A DNA stretch of 10,214 nucleotides, from NCBI GenBank assembly GCA_003024985.2, contig PXIH01S0002343.1; one strand, 5' to 3'. The notes beneath the pieces are model-generated. The model ran no database searches and had not been told where the DNA came from. It was given only the letters and a program-made list of their open reading frames with translations. A program made the position numbers and the translations under genes. Positions 1-7,897 of the stretch are shown piece after piece. Position 1 is the first letter of the stretch. Every line of letters starts with the position of its first letter. The DNA is from Euperipatoides rowelli. Its lineage: Eukaryota; Onychophora; Udeonychophora; Euonychophora; Peripatopsidae.

Positions 1-149
1 ACAGTTAAACTATACGGAGTAATGAACAACATTTATTTTAAACTTGGAGATAGGAAAATAGTAAAAATAAACTTTATATTAAACATGAAAAAAATACACA
101 TATCAAATTTTTACTTATATTGTGCCATACTTTTCTATAAACCTTTAGA
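1..149. other. AT-rich flank, no gene seen
   Basis: This is low-complexity AT-rich sequence. A 66-codon open frame beginning at position 22 crosses it and runs on to 222. Its residues are mostly Asn, Ile, Lys, Phe and Tyr, as expected from random AT-rich DNA, and no splice or domain signal supports it. I see nothing else here. Confidence 0.5.
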
Positions 150-1181
150 CAGAGATGCCAACTATTATGATATTGGCGTAATGTTTACGAATTTACAACC
201 AGTACTACGCTATTACGCTTGACTAAGTTAAAATTATGATAATTTATTATTATTTTTTTAAAAAGTAGCTAATTATGAATAACTTACAGTATTTGCTACA
301 CATTATAACATTTTATAGTTATAAAATTATATATTAGTAATAAGGAATGTAATTTGTTTTCGATTGTCAATGTTCATTAAAAATAATCCAAATTGTAAGA
401 AAAAACAAAACTGAATTCAGGCCCAATCTTGGCACACAAACACTAAGTGCACTATTGATGCTTAGTTATAATTTTGATGACTGGCCATTATACACCACAC
501 TATAAACAAAATCCACGACAGGATCTCCTAAATAAGGCCAAAAGGGCTACTAATAAAAAACTTAAAATGGCTAACCTTCAATGATTAGCTTACTTGTGAA
601 CAAAATTATTGTGATAATCATTTACTGTTTTATTTCTATAATGATTAATGTTTTTTTTTCCTAATTAAACAATTTGTAAACATATGTTTAACTCCCACCC
701 CCCTAGCCTACTTAGAATGTTCTCTCAACTTATCGTAGTCCTATACTCTATTTGCAAACTGCTTTTTTTTAAAACTGTGATAGGCTTAACTCTAGAATAG
801 GCCTTACCTACATGATAATTTGCAAATAAAAATATATTGCCTAACTGTAGATGCAATATAAATAACAGTGGGATTCTCATGAGGAAAATAACTGATAGAT
901 TAGTATTTTTTTTATATTTTTGTAAAAAAAAAAAATTGCTAAAAATTAAATTTTGCCATCTTAAAAATTTTAGTTATGATGGTAGGGGAAAAAACAGGTT
1001 NAAATCAATTTAAAAATGTTTGCTTCCAAGCTCTCTGTCCCTGTACCCCATTGGAGGGCTTGCAGGCACCGCTGCCCATCCCCCTAATCAGCTGAAATTT
1101 GCACACGACATGTGCCGCGATACAATTTTTAATTTAAATAAAATCATTACTACAAACAATTGCTCAAAGTTGGCATCTCTG
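150..1181. mobile_element. Candidate non-autonomous hAT-like DNA transposon
   Basis: The ends are an exact inverted repeat. CAGAGATGCCAACT starts at 150, its reverse complement ends at 1181, and one further base pairs outside on each side (149-163 against 1168-1182). Ends beginning CAG with a short G-rich inverted repeat are typical of the hAT superfamily, which makes 8-base target duplications. The flanking octamers (142-149 cctttaga and 1182-1189 tacagtgt) do not match, which argues against a clean insertion or implies decay or recombination. No transposase-like reading frame lies inside, so any element would be non-autonomous. The interior is AT-rich except for a GC-rich block at 1021-1120 near the right end. 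The inverted repeat is direct observation; the hAT assignment is inference. Confidence 0.35.
1021..1120. other. GC-rich island inside the candidate element
   Basis: By hand count 58 of these 100 bases are G or C, far above the surrounding sequence. The block is complex rather than simple repeat and sits about 60 bases inside the right inverted repeat of the candidate element. It has no long open frame. It may be a conserved subterminal part of a repeat family or a fragment of older inserted DNA. Function unknown. Confidence 0.5.
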
Positions 1182-2162
1182 TACAGTGTCTTATAATGGT
1201 TTAATGTAATGTGTTTTAAAACTTAATAGGGTAAAAAGAAGTATTCTGATGAAAAGGGAATAACAAAATAAAATATAACTGCAACAAATTAAATATTTTT
1301 TCTTGAAATTCTATGTTACTTCATACCTCAAGGTCTTCCATGTGTTGGCTTCTCAGTTAAAAGCTATCAGCATTATTTTGGGTCTCCGGTTTCCCTTTTT
1401 CAATATTCTCCTGAGTTTGAGTAATTACTCATGATCATAATTATTCTTTGTGCTCTTTTGCTTTTATTCTTAGCCCTAGTTATTGGTGTTTACATACTTT
1501 AATAACATATCATGCCAATGATCTATTCACTATGCAAAATTATTCACAATACAGTTATTGTGCATGGAACAAGTTTTGACTACTTGTTCAAACAACCATG
1601 GAATGACTTTGTTGAATTTTAAGTTTTGTCACAAAGTTAAAAACATCATAGGTTTTCTATGACATTGGTTTACAGTAGTGTTGAGTCGATTATCTGCTTA
1701 ACCGGTTATCTGACTGAAAAGGCAAAAACCAGTTAGTAGTTTTATCACACGGTTAACNATCCTAAATTACACCCTATTTTTACTTATTCTCCCTTTACAC
1801 AAAAGCAATTAATTAAATCATAGTTATATTAAAAATGATTTTATTTTATGCATAAAATTATAAAAATTACACCAGAATTTAGAATGTCTTTTCTTTTTTC
1901 ACATCATAATTGAGTGGGTGAGGACCAGAGTAGTTTGTCAAAAAATCTGTTTTTGTAGTTAACACTGTGTCAATATACTATTATGGTGGCAATGTAGTTA
2001 AAGTTTTAAAAGATTTCTTATTATCCTAAATCTCTATAGAAAATTTTCATCCAAATCAATATAGCTAGAGTATTACACATATTTATTGTACTAAAATAGT
2101 TCATTATTAATTTGTGTGCCAAACTGGTTTATGAAGCCTTAAATATTGTTACATAAACCATT
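1182..2162. other. Gene-free AT-rich stretch
   Basis: No exon with matching splice signals and no RNA gene is recognisable. A slightly more complex patch lies around 1680-1757 and contains an unresolved base at 1758. The stretch ends directly at the decayed coding relic that begins near 2163, so part of it could belong to that element, but I find no inverted or direct repeat that marks an edge. Confidence 0.4.
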
Positions 2163-2862
2163 ATGGCACTATTGAATTTAATGACAATTAGGTGGCAGCA
2201 CATAGTAAACATGGCAGCCCTGAATAAAACACTGACATATACAAATACATCCAGCAATGTATCATTTACAGATTCTGAAAATGATTCATAATGATAACCT
2301 GACTCATTAGATTTAGAGTATGAATTAGATATTTCAGCTGGTTACAGCTATAATGAATATGACTCAGATTTTGATGTTATTGAAAAGTTGAGGGAATAAA
2401 GAGATTAATATTTATGTACCAGATGATTGGATGGCACTTGTTCACAAAGTTTGTCCAAACAATTTTAATGTCTGAAAGATGACTATGGAATATTTAGTAT
2501 CTATTCACAATGTGAATTATGTAACTGCGTTAGAAAAAAAATATATATAGAAGGACAGCAAGTTCATTTGTTAGAAATGAAATGGATATGTTTTAGAAAG
2601 ATAATTTTAGAATGAAATTAATTCAAGTATAATCTTAAGGGAAATACCTTTTGGAATACTAAACATTTACAAGATTATGAGACAAAAAAGTAAACCATCT
2701 GTTTTATCTATTTTTTATTATGGACCTCAACTAATAAAATGTTCTAAGCTGAATGATCTTATAATATCCTTTTGCACAACACAAACTTTATCTCCATCTT
2801 AAGGGTGATGATGGAACAGATAATTTAATGATCCTTATCTTGACGGCATAGCATGGGATTAG
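2163..2862 (+). pseudogene. Decayed protein-coding relic with acidic N-terminal part
   Basis: Coding-like sequence continues for about 700 bases but is broken by stops and frameshifts. It opens with an ATG at 2163. After a triple stop at 2289-2297 comes an acidic, Ser/Tyr-rich segment containing EYDSDFDVIEKLRE, which ends at a stop at 2397. In the next frame follow DDWMALVHKVCPNNFNV, a stop at 2473 and KMTMEYLVSIHNV. In another frame from 2529 come a basic RKK segment and LLEMKWICF. A 53-codon stretch without stop runs from 2641 to 2802 and includes KPSVLSIFYYGPQLIKCSK. DPYLDGIAWD then ends at a TAG at 2860-2862. The acidic start followed by Trp-, Tyr- and Pro-rich blocks reminds me of a high-copy hypothetical protein family in invertebrate genomes, probably linked to mobile elements. 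I cannot name it, and no catalytic motif is visible. The many lesions show that it is dead. Confidence 0.55.
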
Positions 2863-3656
2863 CAAAGCTTGTGGTCATTCTAGTTATTCTTTCTTGTTAT
2901 GGTGGTTATTTGTTTCAATTTTATTTTTATCAATAGTTTTCATAATACTACCGTAATTAACTTTAATAATAATATTAATTGTCAATTTCAACTAAAATTT
3001 TGTTATTTATTACTTTAAAATCACTTTAGCACTCGGAATCTTCATATTTTATGAGTGCCATAGTGGTTTATAAATGTTTTGACAATATATTTAATTTTAG
3101 CATTTTGTAAGCCAACTTTTAAACAAATTTAAGTTGGTTCAATTTCTGCTTAAAAATAATAAAATGAAACTTTCATGTTTAAATTTGACTTCCCAGTAAT
3201 GTTTTAACTTTAAAGCTCATTATCTCAGTTTGTCAGTTCTAACTTTCACCCCAACACTCAACCCTAAACCCTACTAAGTAATAAATATTTATCCTGAACC
3301 CTGATCATAATTAAGACATGGGATAAACCTGCTCGATCATTTTTACTCAGTTTCCATCACCCCAACCATTAACCAATGGCTGTTGTTTTTTTCTAGGTAT
3401 AAGATTGGTTGGTAGTCACTCTTCTCCCATTTATCAGTAAAATTAAAGCATTATTAGAGTTTGTAAAACAATAAAAAATAAACTTAGTAGATTTTCTGTT
3501 GACTTAATAGAAAACCTAGATTATAGTTTGCTGTTTAGGTCACGGTAATAATTTTAGTAAGCTATCCTATTCTGGCTGCTAGCAAAATTTGAATAAATTA
3601 TATATTGAAAAAAAAAATTAAAAATAATTTGCAATGCTAACTTTTGGCATTTAAAA
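2863..3656. other. Gene-free AT-rich stretch
   Basis: No exon or RNA gene is supported. A C-rich patch around 3248-3275 includes two adjacent CCCTAAA-like units, and another C-rich patch lies near 3350-3370. Neither forms a longer repeat array. Homopolymer A and T runs become frequent towards 3610. Confidence 0.4.
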
Positions 3657-3747
3657 ACTACAATTTTTTTTTTTTTTTGTGAATCTTAGTAATGAGAAAA
3701 TACTACGATTTTTTTTTTTGTGATTCTTAGTAATGAGAAAATACTGT
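3657..3747. repeat. Two-copy tandem duplication with T-runs
   Basis: Two nearly identical units lie head to tail. Each starts with ACTAC, then a long T-run, then GTGAATCTTAG or GTGATTCTTAG, then TAATGAGAAAATACT. The shared GTGA anchors at 3679 and 3720 are 41 bases apart. The main differences are one A/T substitution and the T-run length, which points to a recent local duplication through slippage at the T-runs. Confidence 0.75.
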
Positions 3748-4182
3748 CATTTTCAGTTTTCTCGGTGGCTCCAATTTCAATTTAGATGTTAGGCTAATGA
3801 AATAAAATTTATACAATTCTTAGTTTATGCATTGCATTCTACATTAGCAAAATTTAGATATTCTTATATTACTAAATATTGTATAATTTTATTTTTGTTT
3901 TTCGAAGATTTTAGTTGAGAAGTAATTTACAATAATTGTCAGTTTTTTATTTACATAGATTTTTGTTTTATGTCTTTCCTTAAATTTATGAAAAAATATA
4001 ATATAAATAAGCAATCAAAATGTATTTCTTTATTACAAGTAGTAATGTCAATTTGAAATTTTAGTTTAAATGTATAATTTTTAAGTTTTGAACTTATTAG
4101 ATTGTGTGCTGGGAGGGTTAGTAATGGCAGGTAACGGGTTAGAAAAATTAGTATTTATGCCCATCCTTAGTTTATAATTGAA
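3748..4182. other. Gene-free AT-rich stretch
   Basis: Nothing coding or structural is supported. The patch near 4108-4142 is somewhat richer in G but has no open frame or fold that I can support. Confidence 0.35.
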
Positions 4183-4219
4183 TTTAACATTGAATAATTA
4201 GTTTAACATTGAATAATTA
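4183..4219. repeat. Short tandem direct repeat, two copies
   Basis: The 18-base word TTTAACATTGAATAATTA occurs at 4183-4200 and again at 4202-4219, a period of 19 bases with one base between copies. The copies are identical. It looks like a local duplication of no evident function. Confidence 0.8.
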
Positions 4220-4720
4220 AAAATTTATTTTGGCATTGTAGGCCCATATTTTGTTTATGACTGCTTAGTTGTTTTTTCTATTTGATATGCTGTAGCTCAA
4301 TTTAAATTCCTACAATAATTACTATTATTATTGAGTGGTTTTTAGACAGTCAGTTTTTTTAAATAGTACCATATAATTTTATTGCATTTATTTTAAATCT
4401 TAAACATTATTTTCTTTAATTTATATTTTCTCTTGATTAGTGGAAAATAGCATCTAAAGCAATATAGTGACACTTGTGTAACAATTTCTAAACCGGCAAT
4501 TATGTGCTTTAATATAATTCAAATAACATTTAAAGTAATATGTTTATAAAAATGGATTTTATTATTATTGTGTATTAAAAGACATTAGACAAATCATGTG
4601 AGCATACGGCTATTGTTTTTTTTTTTTTTTAGTTTATGATTTTTTTAAAACCTGTCAAACTAATAAAAAAAAAATTATATCCAATATTTCAAAAGTAAAC
4701 ATTTTTTTGTTTAATTTCAG
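4220..4720. other. Gene-free stretch ending in a 3' splice acceptor
   Basis: AT-rich sequence without a supported gene. The last 20 bases form a good acceptor: a T-rich tract followed by TTTCAG ending at 4720, immediately before the first recognised exon. This is therefore intron sequence, in either the 5' untranslated or the coding part of the gene. I could not identify an upstream exon in the window. Confidence 0.45.
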
Positions 4721-4803
4721 CAACTATGAGCATATACAATTCATTATATGGCTTAATACAAGCAGAAAAGCCTTTACCATCACCACTTTTGGACACATTA
4801 ATG
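4721..4803 (+). CDS. Exon 1 (in window) of an unidentified host gene
   Basis: An 83-base exon lies between a TTTCAG acceptor and a GTAATT donor. The chosen frame starts after two bases that complete a split codon. It reads T, then MSIYNSLYGLIQ, then AEKPLPSPLLDTLM, and ends exactly on a codon. Another frame is also open here, but only this one joins in phase to the next exon. The ATG at 4726 has A at -3 and could be the true translation start, making the upstream bases 5' untranslated sequence. Otherwise this is an internal exon entered with two bases of a codon. The protein is not recognised; no signal peptide or known motif is visible. The four in-window exons together encode about 176 residues. 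Confidence 0.7.
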
Positions 4804-5149
4804 GTAATTACAGTATTTAGATCACTAAAATATACTTAGGCTAAGATATTTTTATTTATTTTCTATATTAGTATTGAATTTAGACCTATCTTAGTTATTA
4901 AAATATTGTCATTAAAAATATATTTTAATTATAAAAATGATATATTTAATAATAATGTAATTGATAAATAAAATATAGTAGTAAAAGTTCAGATGAATAA
5001 CCTGAAAAATATAAAGCATTCTGCACGTTTACATTTTTTGTGCTTTTTTTGATACCGTAATGAAAAAAAAAAAAAGTTGTTTAAGATAAATCTCTGTTGA
5101 AATGAACTAATTTTATTGTCCTTTGAGATGACTTATTTCCTTTTTGTAG
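4804..5149 (+). other. Intron 1 (346 bases)
   Basis: The intron begins with a GTAATT donor and ends with the pyrimidine-rich acceptor TTTCCTTTTTGTAG. The interior is AT-rich and holds no feature except a TACAGTAT octamer at 4809, five bases after the donor GT begins. The intron separates whole codons (phase 0). Confidence 0.7.
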
Positions 5150-5323
5150 GTTCATTATATTGATGGTTTCGTCTTTGTACCATGTTCAACTGATTTAATC
5201 ATCTTCCCCATTAGTTTACAACCCAGTAAGCTATCCCAAGTTGTTGGCAAACAGAAACAACATAAACTTAGTGAATCCTTCGTTCCAGCAGTTTCATGGA
5301 ATCAGTCAAGTCGTTGTGAAAAT
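5150..5323 (+). CDS. Exon 2 of the unidentified host gene
   Basis: A 174-base exon of exactly 58 codons lies between a TTTGTAG acceptor and a GTAAGA donor, both good matches to consensus. The peptide opens with VHYIDGFVFVPCSTD, then LIIFPISLQPSKL, a Lys/Gln/His-rich linker (VVGKQKQHK), and ends SFVPAVSWNQSSRCEN. The alternating hydrophobic pattern around residues 1-23 suggests buried beta strands, and the linker is probably exposed. Base composition is more balanced than in the introns, as expected of selected coding sequence. The FVFVPC segment loosely recalls a segment of MTBP, the Treslin partner in replication initiation, but the next exons do not continue that likeness, so I do not assign it. 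Confidence 0.8.
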
Positions 5324-5756
5324 GTAAGAATCATTATGGAAATACAGTATATATAACTTTCCTAGTCAGCTTTTTTTTAAAATAATTGGAGCATTTGGCC
5401 ATCAAACAGATAAAATCAAAAACTAATATGTAGTCCACAAGTTTAAATCAGTTTTCATTATTATTAGTCTGTAGCATAAGTGTTTAACAAGAAACTTTGA
5501 TTTTTTTTCAACAAATACAGTATCTGTAAAATTTTGAGAAATAATTCAAATTTAGAACATTATACTTAAATGAATGACTTGAGGAAACTAAATATGGCTG
5601 AGATTAGATGTGTAACTAGGTATATTTTCACCTGAGTCAAAACCTATTACTGGTCATCTTTCTCTTAATATTTATTTAATAATTTTTTTTTTTTTAGATC
5701 TATTGACAATTTGATGCTTTTTATTTTACTAAGCTTTTTTTTTTTCTTGCCTAAAG

Positions 5757-5810
5757 GAACCTGGGCAAATACCACTTTCCTCTAACCCTCTTGGTTATGG
5801 TCCTGGTTGA
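5757..5810 (+). other. Possible alternative terminal exon
   Basis: A strong acceptor-like sequence (a long T-run, then CTTGCCTAAAG) ends at 5756. It is followed by 17 open codons reading EPGQIPLSSNPLGYGPG and then a TGA at 5808-5810. The stop is followed at once by AATAAA (5811-5816), the standard polyadenylation signal. Exon 2 ends on a whole codon, so splicing to this site would keep the frame and give a truncated product. Alternatively, it may be the 5' part of the decayed relic that starts about 30 bases downstream, or chance. No transcript evidence is available. Confidence 0.2.
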
Positions 5811-5842
5811 AATAAAAATTTAGTCAGAGGAAAAATCATTAA

Positions 5843-6447
5843 TTTTTGAGTGGCCTGTTTCCGCTCAATAATGCATTTTGGAGAAATTCGCTAAGAGTTG
5901 GTGGAGAAAAAAAAATTAAAGTGCAAAGTGTATTCACAAAGGTTGTGCCCTCACGCATTAGATTCCCAACTATTAGAGCTGTGCAGTTTTCCTTTTATCA
6001 TACTTTCATAAGCTCTAGGGAAATGAAAAAAAATTATCTGAAAATGAGAAGGATAGGAAATGACATTGATCTTTCTGTTTCATGCCAGTATCTTGCATAC
6101 TTATTTAATGAACCAGTAAAATGTTGTACAATTACGGGTGGCAAAAAACAAAAAGATGGTGTGCTATTTGATTAAAGAATATGGATGCATATCCAGATAC
6201 TGCAATTGGACAATTCTCATTTTCAGAAAATACCTGTAGAGTTTTAGGAAAAGATCAGTCATGCATAGAATAGACCTACTTGTGCAAACAAAGCCTGCAC
6301 AGATTAACTATATTTTAACATGCTTCTCATTTTAAAGCCTGGATACATGAAATGCAAGCATGCTGTGCTAGGGCTATAGCACATAAATGTATATATGATA
6401 AAGTGAAACCATCCGATAAAAAATTTGTATTATGTTTTAATCTATAA
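5843..6447 (+). pseudogene. Decayed coding relic of unknown family inside intron 2
   Basis: A frame without stops runs from 5843 to 6172 (110 codons) and contains FWRNSLRVGGEKKIKV, VVPSRIRFPTIRAVQFSF, SSREMKKNYLKMRRIG and NEPVKCCTITGGKKQKDG. After the TAA at 6173 the reading shifts frame. From 6181 it continues MDAYPDTAIGQFSF, then SENTCRVLGKDQSCIE, with internal stops at 6271 and 6325, then FKAWIHEMQACCARAIAHK and KVKPSDKKFVL, ending at a TAA at 6445. The base composition, long open frame and coherent continuation after the shift suggest a former gene of about 200 residues. The first frame has no ATG at its left end. No intron, poly-A tail or terminal repeat was found to show how it arrived. 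The family is not recognised; a mobile-element protein is likely but unproven. Confidence 0.5.
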
Positions 6448-7459
6448 TTAACGGATTTATGATTGCCGACATGTTTTCAGTTTATAACTGAAAAAAATTG
6501 TTTAAATTGACTGACAATGTAAACCATTTTTTCCTGCCAATATACTAAGAACTGCACAATATTTCCACTTTCTGACACAGAATATTTTTCTGATTCAATG
6601 TAAGCATGATTTCATTATTTTCATGTACAGTATAGTACTTCTATGCATTTTATCTCAAACTTCAAATACAGTACTTACAGTATATTATCAAGCTTAACTG
6701 ATGCTAAAACCAATCTAATTACTGAATGGCACTAGTTCTACTTTATATCTTATAAAAGAAAAGACTTGTAAAGGAACATTTTAAAATCTGGTCAAATGAC
6801 TTGTGATAGTAAAATTATTTCTGAATGTTCAACTGTATTTGCATAAGGAATCCTTTGTCTTGTTGTTTTTTTTAAACTATTATGAATCCTAATATACAGT
6901 ATATAAAAAAGTTATAATATTTATATCAATACTATCTACACTGTATTTAAAAATGTTGCATTTTTTTAATAGTGTCTAGAACACTCTTAATAAGGTCTAG
7001 AAGGCAAATCTCTTTTGCTTATACTATTTATTTTATATATATAGTATACACTTTAGGCCTATATATTTTTTAATTTAGATTGTTGCAGGCATACTTATTG
7101 CAAAATGCACATAATTATAGTCTATTAAATTTTTAACAGAACTATACAATTGCAGAATGAACACTTCATCATTATTTTCACTGTGTAGGAAGCATTTAGA
7201 GTTGTATTTCAAAATAAAAGAGAAAAATGTAATTTAATCAATTTTATCTGAAAAGCAAATAGTCTGTCAATTTCATCATATCTGAATCTCTCAATTGAAT
7301 CCAATGATTTACGCATATGCAAATCAAATTGACTCTCTCATTGATCAACTCAAGTCTACGAAAAATCATTTTCTCAATGGCAAAATATCAAACAAATGCT
7401 AAGCTACTTCTTAATATTAAAGGAGCTGTGAAAGTCTGTTGTATATTAATATTGTTTTT

Positions 7460-7623
7460 GTTTAATATGAAATAGAGGGTGTGTGAGTTACGGGTGTGTA
7501 AAAATAGGATTTATTAAATCTTACTAATATAAATAATCCAGACGAGATACAGGGTACGTTGTAACTAGCTCATGTTTATTTTTACACACCCGTAACTCAC
7601 ACGCTTTCTTTTTCATATTAAAC
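7460..7623. mobile_element. Foldback (MITE-like) element with 47-base inverted arms
   Basis: The arms at 7460-7506 and 7577-7623 are inverted copies matching at 43 of 47 positions, separated by a 70-base loop. The inner 27 bases, from GTGTGAGTTACGGGTGTGT through the A-rich end, are identical. All four mismatches cluster in the outer half. The loop has no coding potential. Similarity weakens beyond the arms, although a few bases outside still partly match. Such compact inverted repeats are typical of miniature DNA transposons or foldback elements. No clear target duplication was found, so the superfamily is unknown. Transcribed as part of intron 2, it would form a strong hairpin in the pre-mRNA. 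Confidence 0.8.
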
Positions 7624-7807
7624 AATAACACAATAGAACAATCTCATAAATATTTCCATCTATAATTATGGTTACCAATTTTATCATAAAATTTTCTATT
7701 AAGTATGCTGTATATATCTTACATATACAGTATTGTATTTTTTTTTTTAATTTATCATTATTCCTTTTATTAAATAATGTTTTAAATTATATACTGTTCT
7801 TTTATAG

Positions 7808-7897
7808 CCTAAAATTTCTGATAAATGTTTGTGGTTAAATCCGGATGTCCAAAGGAAATGTTCAGAATTTGTAGCTGCCCTAGCCGATCCTAAAATG
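7808..7897 (+). CDS. Exon 3 of the unidentified host gene
   Basis: A 90-base exon of exactly 30 codons lies between a TTTTATAG acceptor and a GTGAGT donor, which is close to the ideal consensus. It reads PKISDKCLWLNPDVQRKC and then SEFVAALADPKM. The second half has the spacing of an amphipathic helix. Both ends are phase 0, like exon 2, so exon 3 could be skipped without losing the frame. An opposite-strand open frame overlaps this exon but is only its mirror. Confidence 0.8.

Larger units (their letters stand above)
5324..7807 (+). other. Intron 2 (2,484 bases), with inserted relics
   Basis: This is the largest intron in the window, from a GTAAGA donor to a CTTTTATAG acceptor, phase 0. It contains a possible alternative terminal exon (5757-5810), a decayed coding relic (5843-6447) and a foldback element (7460-7623). 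The rest is AT-rich without a gene. Six plus-strand TACAGTAT octamers fall inside it, at 5343, 5516, 6626, 6676, 6895 and 7726. A small inverted pair, TATACTAT at 7020 and ATAGTATA at 7041, lies in AT-rich DNA and is probably chance. Confidence 0.65.

Noticed and set aside
22-222. 66-codon plus-strand open frame starting with ATG
   Set aside because: The composition is that of random AT-rich sequence, with no domain, splice or flanking support. It also crosses the end of the candidate element at 150.
995-1006. GGTTNAAATC resembling a tRNA or SINE B box
   Set aside because: There is no A box at the right distance and no cloverleaf, and one key base is unresolved.
3260-3275. Telomere-like CCCTAAACCCTA
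   Set aside because: Only about two units are present and no array surrounds them, so chance in C-rich sequence is sufficient.
5150-5323. Assignment of exon 2 to MTBP from its FVFVPC segment
   Set aside because: The likeness covers only about 25 residues by memory, and exons 3 and 4 do not continue it.
7020-7048. Small palindrome TATACTAT/ATAGTATA
   Set aside because: An 8-base AT-only pairing is expected by chance in sequence this AT-rich.
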